Positions 1-5,799 of a stretch of DNA of 10,080 nucleotides are shown here, piece after piece. The notes beneath the pieces were generated by a model. It searched no databases. It was not told the origin of the DNA and saw nothing but the letters and a program-made list of their open reading frames with translations. The position numbers were made by a program, and so were the translations under genes. The stretch covers positions 20,616 to 30,695 of the forward strand of contig NHDV01000017.1 in the NCBI GenBank assembly GCA_002167525.1, read 5' to 3'. How positions within the stretch are numbered: position 1 is the stretch's first letter; each line of letters begins with the position of its first letter. This DNA comes from Flavobacteriaceae bacterium TMED68. Lineage in GTDB: Bacteria; Bacteroidota; Bacteroidia; Flavobacteriales; Flavobacteriaceae.

Positions 1-188
1 ATATCTTCAACCATTTTTTTGAAATCTTTCCATCTTGTTTTATCCTTCATCTCTAAAAAGCCCGCATACCATTCTAATCCCTGAATATCAAGCTTTGAGG
101 CTAATGAAATCCATTCTGAGATTTTCATGGACCCGTCCTTACACAAGGATTTCATATATGCTTTTGGGAAAACAGCTAATTTTGGCAT
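1..188 (-). CDS. Sugar phosphate isomerase/epimerase-like TIM-barrel protein (N-terminal fragment)
   Basis: Only the first 62 codons are present; the gene continues past the left edge. The reading starts with ATG at 188-186, giving MPKLAVFPKAYMKSLC and then ISLASKLDIQGLEWYAGFLE. An opening strand, then a helix, then D-x-x-GLE(W/F)Y is the usual N-terminus of the xylose isomerase-like / AP endonuclease family 2 TIM barrels annotated as sugar phosphate isomerase/epimerase. No signal peptide is visible, so a cytoplasmic enzyme is likely. It lies 26 bases downstream of the short-chain dehydrogenase stop, in the same direction, and is probably the last visible gene of the five-gene operon. Members of this superfamily isomerise or epimerise keto-sugars, and some act as lyases on 3-keto-glycosides; which applies here cannot be told from the fragment. 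Its metal ligands would lie outside the window. Confidence 0.75.
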   Translation of the reverse strand, partial: MPKLAVFPKAYMKSLCKDGSMKISEWISLASKLDIQGLEWYAGFLEMKDKTRWKDFKKMVED

Positions 189-214
189 TTTAAAAGTTTA
201 ACTGTAAAACATTT

Positions 215-1006
215 CTAGGTTAAATTTAAAGGGTCCTTAGAGATATTCCTTCCAATCATTGGATATTGTTCAAGATCAATTACTTGTCCACTGACAGGAC
301 CACTCTCATCTGAAAGCCAATAAGTCGCTAATGATGCAATTTCTTCAGGTAAAAGAATTCTACCTGAAGGAGCATAAATATTAGGCAAGTTTTTGTACCA
401 ATCATGTTTTAGACCATGATTTTTTTTTCGCTCAATCTCCTTTTCTGTTAAAACCCATCCTGGATTAATTTGATTAACTCTCACTTTATTTTTTCGATGA
501 AGACTGTCACCTAAATTACGAGTCATAGTCATTAAAGCTCCCTTTGAAATACTGTAAGCTAATAAATTTGGTTCTCCACTCCATGCATTTACAGATCCAA
601 TATTTAATACGGAGCCCTTGGATTTTGTTAAATAAGGTAAAGCAGACTTAATAAGAAAAAACGGAGTAAAGGTATTTACTTTCAATACTTCATTTAAAAG
701 TTTTTCATCAGTATTATCAATATTGGAATTAATTACCATAGCAGCATTATTTACAATCCCGTCGATTTTGTTCCATTTTTTTATTGCTAGTAACACTAAT
801 CTATCAGAACATCCATCGTTCGAAAGGTCCTCTACATGAAAAATACAATTTTCTTTTCCCAGGATGTTTCTAAGATTCTCAGCTAATTCTTTCTCTAAAC
901 CATGGATTACCAATTTGGCCCCCTCAGAAACAAATTTTATTGCTATTGCCTTTCCAATTCCCATTGTACTTCCTGTAATTATAATGACTTTATCTTTTAA
1001 CCTCAT
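215..1006 (-). CDS. Short-chain dehydrogenase/reductase (SDR), classical type
   Basis: The protein has 263 residues, normal for a classical SDR. Visible motifs are the cofactor loop TGSTMGIG (residues 11-18), NNAA (86-89), Asn111, and the catalytic set Ser138, Tyr151 and Lys155 (YSISK), followed by NPG at 181-183. It is soluble with no export signal, so it should oxidise a sugar or polyol hydroxyl, or reduce a keto-sugar, in the cytoplasm with NAD(P). The start is fixed by context: its ATG directly follows the TAA stop of the upstream dehydrogenase with no base between, which suggests translational coupling. It sits in an operon with another dehydrogenase, an HPS/KGPDC-type enzyme and a TIM-barrel isomerase. 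The family is certain. The substrate is not visible, although the context argues for a sugar or sugar acid rather than a fatty acid or steroid. Confidence 0.9.
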   Translation of the reverse strand: MRLKDKVIIITGSTMGIGKAIAIKFVSEGAKLVIHGLEKELAENLRNILGKENCIFHVEDLSNDGCSDRLVLLAIKKWNKIDGIVNNAAMVINSNIDNTDEKLLNEVLKVNTFTPFFLIKSALPYLTKSKGSVLNIGSVNAWSGEPNLLAYSISKGALMTMTRNLGDSLHRKNKVRVNQINPGWVLTEKEIERKKNHGLKHDWYKNLPNIYAPSGRILLPEEIASLATYWLSDESGPVSGQVIDLEQYPMIGRNISKDPLNLT

Positions 1007-2044
1007 TTAAATCGGTTTTAAAATACTTTTTATAATTTTTCCAGAATGCATTTCACTAAATGCCTTTTCCCATTCTTCGATTGACCAAACCCCACCAATA
1101 ATTGGTTTTACATTTAAAGTTCCTGCAGACAACAATTGAATAACTTTTTCCCAAATAGGCCAATTGTGACTAAAACTCCCTTGCAAACGAATATTTTTTT
1201 GAACAATCATGTCTAAAGAAAAATCTAATGGTTGTGGACCCCAGCCAACCTTAGTTATCTGCCCATTTGGTCTTACATTATCCATAGCAATTTTAAGAGT
1301 ATGGCTAACTCCAGCTGCATCAATTACTAAATCAACTCCTAAACCATCTTTTTCTTTAGCCCAGCTTGAAACATTTTTTACTATTGAATTGATATTGTAA
1401 TTTTTCAATTTAGCAAGTCTTGACCTATCACTTTCAAGACCTAAGACAGCAACATCTGCACCACATATTTTTGCAATTACGGCACAAAGAATTCCAATTG
1501 TTCCTGGGCCAATAACTAGAACTTTGTCTCCTGGTTTTATTTTTGAGTTTACTACAACAGCATTATATGCAACACAACATGGCTCTGTCAAACAAGCTTC
1601 TTCAAATGATAAATTGTCAGGAATATGGTGAAGACACCTAGCAGGTGTTCTAACATATTTGGTCATAGCACCATCAACACCATAACCAAAACCTTTTCTT
1701 GTGGGGTCAAGATTGTAAAGACCTGCTTTGGTTAAAGGGCTTTCAGTGTCAATAATAGCAGCAGTTTCGCTGACTACTCGATCTCCAACTTTCCATTTTT
1801 TTACTTTGTTTCCTATTTTAGATATTAAACCCCCAAACTCATGTCCTAAAACTACGGGGTAATTTACTTTCCAACTGTGATCTGAAGTCCATTGATGAAG
1901 ATCAGAACCACATACACCAACATTTTCTACTTGTAATAGAACATCGTGATCACCTATTTCAGGTAATTTGATTTCTCTTAACTCGACTGATCCCCTTACA
2001 CTAGAGTAATTTACAACTGCTGCTATTTTATTTGGAGACAACAT
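1007..2044 (-). CDS. Zinc-type medium-chain dehydrogenase (sorbitol/threonine dehydrogenase-like) lacking structural zinc cysteines
   Basis: The 345 residues match the medium-chain dehydrogenase family. The GroES-like N-terminal half carries the catalytic zinc ligands: Cys45 in GVCGSD, His68-Glu69 in GHEFGG, and Glu154 in TEPCC. The Rossmann half carries GPGTIG at 179-184. The arrangement resembles sorbitol, L-threonine and galactitol dehydrogenases, so the likely reaction is NAD(P)-dependent oxidation of a secondary hydroxyl on a sugar, sugar acid or polyol. An oddity is the structural-zinc loop. Its four cysteine positions, with the usual 3-3-8 spacing, are Asp99, Ser102, Thr105 and Asp113, so that site is gone while the catalytic site is intact. 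The gene abuts both neighbours, with stop TAG of the preceding gene touching its ATG and its own TAA touching the next ATG. Family assignment is firm; the substrate is unknown. Confidence 0.9.
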   Translation of the reverse strand: MLSPNKIAAVVNYSSVRGSVELREIKLPEIGDHDVLLQVENVGVCGSDLHQWTSDHSWKVNYPVVLGHEFGGLISKIGNKVKKWKVGDRVVSETAAIIDTESPLTKAGLYNLDPTRKGFGYGVDGAMTKYVRTPARCLHHIPDNLSFEEACLTEPCCVAYNAVVVNSKIKPGDKVLVIGPGTIGILCAVIAKICGADVAVLGLESDRSRLAKLKNYNINSIVKNVSSWAKEKDGLGVDLVIDAAGVSHTLKIAMDNVRPNGQITKVGWGPQPLDFSLDMIVQKNIRLQGSFSHNWPIWEKVIQLLSAGTLNVKPIIGGVWSIEEWEKAFSEMHSGKIIKSILKPI

Positions 2045-2749
2045 CTAATTTTTATTGTGTAGTACTTTTTGAGAATGAATAGCATTACATATTTTTTTCA
2101 AAGATGATTCTAAATTTCCATCAGCGGTTTTAAATGAATCTGCATCAATTACAAGCGGAGCTCCTAAAACAACTAAAGGTGCTCCATACTGAGGACACTT
2201 TATTGCTTGCTCAAGTGTTAATCCACCTACAGCTTGAACAGGTACATCTACTGCCTTTACAACTTCTAGCAGCTGATCTAGCGGACTTGGCATTTTCTCC
2301 CCTTTTGCACTAATACCTCTTCTTTCATCATACCCTATATGATGGATAATGTAATCACATCCTAAATCTTCTAATAATTTTGCACCGTCAATCATATTAT
2401 CACTAATCATATTATCACCCATTACTTTTATACCAAAATCTTTTCCTGCCTGAACAACGCATTTGATAGTTTCAGGATGAGCTCTGGCCATTACAACTAC
2501 GTGAGTAGCCCCAGCCTTTGCCATCATCTCTGCCTCAAGGTAACCTCCATCCATAGTCTTTAAGTCTGCAACTATAGGTACGTTAGGAAATGAATCTCTT
2601 AAATTTCTTACACCATGCAATCCTTCAGCTAAAATTAAAGGTGTACCAGCTTCTAGCCAGTCTACACCAGCTCTTAAAGCCATTGATGCAGTTTCTATGG
2701 CCTCATCTATATTTGTTAAATCAAGAGATATTTGAACTAAAGGATTCAT
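2045..2749 (-). CDS. HPS/KGPDC-family enzyme (OMP decarboxylase superfamily; 3-hexulose-6-phosphate synthase-like)
   Basis: This is a 234-residue (beta/alpha)8 barrel of the OMP decarboxylase superfamily. Residues that can be placed are Asp10 (ISLD), Glu33 in LEAGT (32-36), and the D-x-K-x-x-D signature Asp62-Lys64-Asp67 in ADLKTMD. These are the Mg2+ and enediolate-stabilising residues of 3-hexulose-6-phosphate synthase (HPS) and 3-keto-L-gulonate-6-phosphate decarboxylase (KGPDC). The later motif reads HIGYD (137-141), like the H-x-G-x-D of HPS, and lacks the arginine that KGPDC has in H-R-x-R-D. Chemistry through a 1,2-enediolate, either aldol cleavage/formation or decarboxylation of a keto-sugar phosphate, is therefore expected. 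No hexulose-phosphate isomerase partner or sugar kinase is visible, so formaldehyde fixation is not implied. It follows the Gfo/Idh/MocA gene by 15 bases and abuts the dehydrogenase gene. The superfamily is clear; the reaction is open. Confidence 0.85.
   Translation of the reverse strand: MNPLVQISLDLTNIDEAIETASMALRAGVDWLEAGTPLILAEGLHGVRNLRDSFPNVPIVADLKTMDGGYLEAEMMAKAGATHVVVMARAHPETIKCVVQAGKDFGIKVMGDNMISDNMIDGAKLLEDLGCDYIIHHIGYDERRGISAKGEKMPSPLDQLLEVVKAVDVPVQAVGGLTLEQAIKCPQYGAPLVVLGAPLVIDADSFKTADGNLESSLKKICNAIHSQKVLHNKN
2390..2419. repeat. 15-bp tandem duplication inside the HPS/KGPDC-like gene
   Basis: Two adjacent 15-base units, 2390-2404 and 2405-2419, agree at 14 of 15 positions. Because 15 is a multiple of three, the repeat encodes DNMIS followed by DNMID in residues 112-121, and the frame is preserved. 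It lies in the loop and helix just before the conserved HIGYD strand. It could be a recent duplication or chance similarity in AT-rich coding sequence. Confidence 0.6.
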
Positions 2750-2764
2750 TTCTAGAATTAGTTT

Positions 2765-4126
2765 TTAAAGAGACCAACCTTTTCGATATTCCTTATGAAC
2801 TAATTCATTAGCCATTTGATTATTAGTAAATCTTAAATTTTTGGAATCCCAAATTAATCTTTGATCTTTAAAACGAATGGCTATCATCCCCAAAAGAGCC
2901 ATTTCTGTTAAAGGTCCGCCATAGTCAAAATTTGATGAAGCTTGTTTTCCATCCTTGCAAGCACGTATCCAATCACCTTCATGAGACGTTTTAATGCGGG
3001 GAATTGTTTTTTTAGGTTTGACGTATTCGTTCATTTTTTGCTCTGGTAAGATTCTTAAACCACTAGCCCCATGAGAATCATGTATTATTTTACCTTTGTC
3101 ACCAACTAGCATTGCTCCACTTAAAGTAAACCTTTCACCTGGTTTGAATTCCTCTGGAATAGGGGGCAAAATCCTACCATCAGACCAAGTAAGATTGACT
3201 TCGGGGTGCTTACCTCTTTTTGGAAACTTCATTCTTACTATTGAAGCGGAGGGGTATGTTTGAGTTGAAATTTCAGGAATCCAATGAGTAGATGTTGCCT
3301 GTATTTCTGTCGGTGAGCCTAAATCAAGTGCATAAAATGAAGGGTCTAAAATATGACACCCCATATCTCCCATAGAACCCGTACCAAAATCTAACCACGC
3401 TCTCCATGACAAAGGATGATAATCAGGGTGATAATTACGATAAGGAGCTGGTCCAAGCCAAAGATCCCAATCAAGGCCTTCAGGTACCGGTGGCTTTTCT
3501 TTAGACATAGCTTTTACAGCAAATGTATCCCAAGCATGTCCCCCAACAGGCCTATCCGTCCATGCATGAATCTCTCTAACAGGTCCAATCGCATCATCAT
3601 TTATCCATTCCTTTAGACTTCTTATTTCATCAGAAGATCTGCCTTGATTACCCATTTGTGTTTGCACTTTATATTCTCTTGCTGCTTCAGTAATTTTCCT
3701 CGCCTCAAAAACAGTGTGAGTAAGTGGTTTTTGACAATAAACATGCTTGCCTAATTTGATCGCCATCATCGTAATTACAGCATGGTTATGATCAGGTGTG
3801 GCAACAATAACAGCATCAATATCCTTTTGTTTTTCAAACATTTTTCTAAAATCCTTGTATACTTTTGCTTTAGGATATTTTTTAAATGTGGATGCTGATT
3901 GTGTAAAATCAACATCACATAAAGCAACGATGTTCTCTTCTCCACAAGCACGTAGATTCACAGATCCCATTCCATATTTCCTAACACCTACTCCAGCAAT
4001 ATTGAGCTTATCACTTGGTGCCTTGAAACCCTTTCCACCTAAAACATGTCTCGGTAAAATAAACAATCCAGGTATAACAGATGTTTTTTTTATAAAGTTT
4101 CTACGGCTATTATTCTTTTTATTCAT
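2765..4126 (-). CDS. Tat-exported Gfo/Idh/MocA-family oxidoreductase (copy 1)
   Basis: The 453-residue protein opens with a twin-arginine signal, SRRNFIK (Arg8-Arg9), then a hydrophobic stretch to about residue 25, so it should be exported folded with its NAD(P) bound. The Rossmann domain (about 40-170) shows LNIAGVGV, VALCDVD (67-73), ATPDHNH (109-115), VYCQKPL (129-135; Lys133 is the conserved EKP-type lysine) and MGNQG (158-162). The C-terminal alpha/beta domain carries GDMGCH with Asp254 and His258 near the active site. Families of this kind oxidise or reduce a sugar hydroxyl, often at C3, using a retained cofactor. The glycine loop is unusual, reading GVGVRKYGMG. This gene is first in the minus-strand operon and is a clear paralogue of the gene at 8443-9891. 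GH109 glycosidases share the fold, but the QKP motif argues for the dehydrogenase type. Confidence 0.9.
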   Translation of the reverse strand: MNKKNNSRRNFIKKTSVIPGLFILPRHVLGGKGFKAPSDKLNIAGVGVRKYGMGSVNLRACGEENIVALCDVDFTQSASTFKKYPKAKVYKDFRKMFEKQKDIDAVIVATPDHNHAVITMMAIKLGKHVYCQKPLTHTVFEARKITEAAREYKVQTQMGNQGRSSDEIRSLKEWINDDAIGPVREIHAWTDRPVGGHAWDTFAVKAMSKEKPPVPEGLDWDLWLGPAPYRNYHPDYHPLSWRAWLDFGTGSMGDMGCHILDPSFYALDLGSPTEIQATSTHWIPEISTQTYPSASIVRMKFPKRGKHPEVNLTWSDGRILPPIPEEFKPGERFTLSGAMLVGDKGKIIHDSHGASGLRILPEQKMNEYVKPKKTIPRIKTSHEGDWIRACKDGKQASSNFDYGGPLTEMALLGMIAIRFKDQRLIWDSKNLRFTNNQMANELVHKEYRKGWSL

Positions 4127-4139
4127 TTTATTTTGGTTT

Positions 4140-4147
4140 CAAACATA
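4140..4147 (-). promoter_or_regulatory. Possible Bacteroidota -7 promoter element before the Gfo/Idh/MocA operon
   Basis: On the minus strand 4147-4140 reads TATGTTTG, a full match to the Bacteroidota -7 consensus TAnnTTTG. It lies in the 51-base gap between the DUF1643 stop and the ATG at 4126. A good -33 TTG at the usual spacing is not seen, and the resulting leader would be only a few bases long. The match could therefore be chance in AT-rich DNA. Confidence 0.35.
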
Positions 4148-4177
4148 TAATATACATCAAAAATTAAAAATTTGCGC

Positions 4178-4705
4178 TTATTTAAAATCTTTTAATTTTA
4201 ATTCATTGACTCCACCTAAAAACCGATTAATAGAGAGTGGACTTGGATGGAATGGATTACCAAGTTTTGTTATCCCAATACAAGAAAAAGAAAGATTTGA
4301 CTCTTTTAAAATTTTTAAAATTATTTCCATTTGATTTTTAAGATAATCATGTTTATTTACATTATTCCCCCAGCATAAAAGAACATTCTTGATCTTAAAA
4401 TCTCCATTTTTTACAATTTTATTAATCATTTCAAGATTTTCTTTTAAGTAAATTTTGTTTGGCTTATTAGGCAAATATTTAGGTTTAGAATACCTGCCCG
4501 GATAAAGATTTATTATCCACCAACCATCAAATCCATTTTGATTTGCAATAGATTCTATATTCTTTGAAGTAGGATCCATAGATGATTCATTCGCAGTGCT
4601 TGGATTTAATCCTATTACTAGTAGCTCTGAATTGCCTTTCCGCCCAAATAAAAATCTTTTCCTTCCATCTTTTTTAGGGCAACAAATAATTTCATTTGAA
4701 ATCAT
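4178..4705 (-). CDS. DUF1643 domain protein
   Basis: The 175-residue soluble protein has the whole DUF1643 pattern: an N-terminal R-x-x-L-F region, GLNPSTANE (32-40), DPT (44-46), WWIINLYPGR (62-71), LLCWGNN (109-115) and GITKLGNPFHPSPLS (144-158). The conserved residues cluster as for an enzyme active site: Asn33, Ser35, Asp44, Asn66, Arg71, Trp112-Gly113 and His153. No biochemical role for the family is known to me, so none is assigned. No signal peptide is visible, so it is cytoplasmic. It lies upstream of the minus-strand sugar operon with a 51-base gap, and head to head with the small membrane protein gene. Its content has no evident link to glycan breakdown, so it may be an unrelated gene caught between two carbohydrate clusters. 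Confidence 0.85.
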   Translation of the reverse strand: MISNEIICCPKKDGRKRFLFGRKGNSELLVIGLNPSTANESSMDPTSKNIESIANQNGFDGWWIINLYPGRYSKPKYLPNKPNKIYLKENLEMINKIVKNGDFKIKNVLLCWGNNVNKHDYLKNQMEIILKILKESNLSFSCIGITKLGNPFHPSPLSINRFLGGVNELKLKDFK

Positions 4706-4779
4706 ATTTAATTTTCATTTCATATAAAATTAGATATACTAATTTTAATGTAAATAAAAAGTATAAATATTACTGTCTA

Positions 4780-4965
4780 ATGGAATTATTGGGATATGTC
4801 TTAGGTATTTTTGGATTATTTGTTTTTGCTAAAGGGATTAAACCTACTTTAGAATTTATAAATAAAACAACTGAGAAAGAGTTAGTTAAATTTTTTGGAC
4901 TAATGGCTACGTTTGCAACTCTGATTTTTTATTTCTACTTACTATTTAACTTTTTAACGAAATAG
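4780..4965 (+). CDS. Small two-helix membrane protein, unknown function
   Basis: From the ATG at 4780 this encodes 61 residues. Residues 2-19 (LLGYVLGIFGLFVFAK) and about 38-58 (FFGLMATFATLIFYFYLLF) are hydrophobic and look like two membrane helices. They are separated by a charged segment, KPTLEFINKTTEKELVK. The open frame extends upstream to a TTG at 4696, but that extension overlaps the start of the DUF1643 gene and reads as AT-rich low-complexity sequence, so the internal ATG is preferred. The stop is 21 bases before the GH16 start, and no terminator intervenes, so the two may be co-transcribed. I do not recognise the family. A chance reading frame is possible, but the clean two-helix layout argues for a gene. 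Confidence 0.5.
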   Translation: MELLGYVLGIFGLFVFAKGIKPTLEFINKTTEKELVKFFGLMATFATLIFYFYLLFNFLTK

Positions 4966-4986
4966 ATTTAAAACTATATATAATAA

Positions 4987-5781
4987 ATGAAAAAATTACT
5001 TTTTATAATTTTTATTGTCTTGTCGTCTTGCAAAACAAATATTAAAAAAGAAAAATCATATCAACTTATTTGGAGTGACGAATTTAATCAGCAGGAAAAA
5101 AGATTAGATTCCTCCAAATGGTTCCTAGAAACTATTGCACCGAATAATGGAAGCTGGTACAATGATGAATTGCAACACTATACTGATAGAATTGATAACG
5201 TTTATGTTAGTAACGGGACCCTAAAAATAGTCGCTAAAAGTGAGGAATTTCAATCTTCCGGTACAATAAAATTTTATACCTCTGCACGGTTAAATTCAAA
5301 ATTATCATTTACTTACGGTAAAGTTGAGGTTAGCGCAAAACTTCCAAGAGCAAAGGGAACATGGCCAGCAATTTGGACTTTGGGTAGTAATTTCGAAACG
5401 GTAATATGGCCTGCATGTGGTGAAATTGATATTATGGAACAACTTTTTGAAGACTTTGAAATGGTTCAATGTGCAGTTCATACAACAGATACAAGTGGAG
5501 ATAATACAATTGTGAAACAAATAAGTGTTTCAGATGTAACTGAAAATTTTCACACCTATGGTTTAGAGTGGACAAAAGAAAACCTCAAGTTTTTTGTAGA
5601 TTCTGTTCATTATTTTACCTATGAGCCAAAAAATAAAACCCCAAAGAATTGGCCTTATGTTAATGACCAATTCATTTTATTAAATATCGCAATGGGGGGG
5701 AATCTAGGAGGCTCAGTTGATCCCAATTTCACTAAAGATGAAATGGAGGTTGATTTTGTAAGAGTTTATAAAGAAAAATAG
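4987..5781 (+). CDS. Glycoside hydrolase family 16 lipoprotein (laminarinase-like beta-glucanase)
   Basis: The 264-residue protein starts with a lipoprotein signal: basic MKK, a hydrophobic core, and lipobox LSSC with Cys15 as the lipidated residue. The rest is one GH16 domain without accessory modules. Landmarks are WSDEFN (29-34), the ELQHYT segment (61-66), GKVEVSAKLP (111-120), GTWPAIWTLG (124-133), the catalytic motif EIDIME with Glu146 as nucleophile, Asp148, and Glu151 as acid/base, and a C-terminal VDFVRVYK. The six-residue EIDIME form and the WPACGEIDIME context are typical of endo-beta-1,3-glucanases and laminarinases. Retaining hydrolysis of beta-1,3- or mixed-linkage glucan is therefore expected at the cell envelope. 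Other GH16 activities (agarase, carrageenase, porphyranase) are less likely but not excluded. The gene ends two bases from the convergent esterase gene. Confidence 0.9.
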   Translation: MKKLLFIIFIVLSSCKTNIKKEKSYQLIWSDEFNQQEKRLDSSKWFLETIAPNNGSWYNDELQHYTDRIDNVYVSNGTLKIVAKSEEFQSSGTIKFYTSARLNSKLSFTYGKVEVSAKLPRAKGTWPAIWTLGSNFETVIWPACGEIDIMEQLFEDFEMVQCAVHTTDTSGDNTIVKQISVSDVTENFHTYGLEWTKENLKFFVDSVHYFTYEPKNKTPKNWPYVNDQFILLNIAMGGNLGGSVDPNFTKDEMEVDFVRVYKEK

Positions 5782-5799
5782 TTTTAAGGGGTCTTAAAA
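5782..5799. other. Short hairpin at the convergent GH16/esterase junction
   Basis: TTTTAAG (5782-5788) and CTTAAAA (5793-5799) are perfect inverted repeats around a GGGT loop. They start immediately after the GH16 stop and overlap the last codons of the esterase gene. A second, GC-richer pairing is possible between GGGTCT (5789-5794) and AGACCC (5812-5817). No clear T-tract follows in either direction, so this is at best a weak bidirectional terminator. Confidence 0.3.

Noticed and set aside
1209..1400. Plus-strand open frame of 63 codons within the medium-chain dehydrogenase gene
   Set aside because: Antisense to a clear enzyme gene, with no motif, promoter or ribosome site.
2590..2811. Plus-strand open frame of 73 codons across the HPS-like/Gfo junction
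   Set aside because: Antisense shadow with leucine-rich composition caused by the reverse of AT-rich coding sequence.
3416..3616. Plus-strand open frame of 66 codons within Gfo/Idh/MocA copy 1
   Set aside because: Antisense shadow without recognisable features.
2765..4126. Assignment of Gfo/Idh/MocA copy 1 as a GH109 glycosidase
   Set aside because: Size and Tat signal would fit, but the VYCQKPL and MGNQG motifs resemble the exported dehydrogenase group rather than GH109.
3798..4334. Plus-strand open frame of 178 codons antisense to the start of Gfo/Idh/MocA copy 1 and the end of the DUF1643 gene
   Set aside because: It is the reverse shadow of two well-supported genes, its translation has no family motif, and it crosses a gene boundary.
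4696..4779. Upstream TTG-start extension of the small membrane protein
   Set aside because: It overlaps the DUF1643 start and translates to low-complexity Lys/Tyr/Asn/Ile residues; the ATG at 4780 begins directly at a membrane helix.
5305..5520. Minus-strand open frame of 71 codons within GH16, rich in cysteine
   Set aside because: The cysteines come from reversing ACA/GCA-rich coding sequence; the GH16 catalytic motif on the other strand is decisive.
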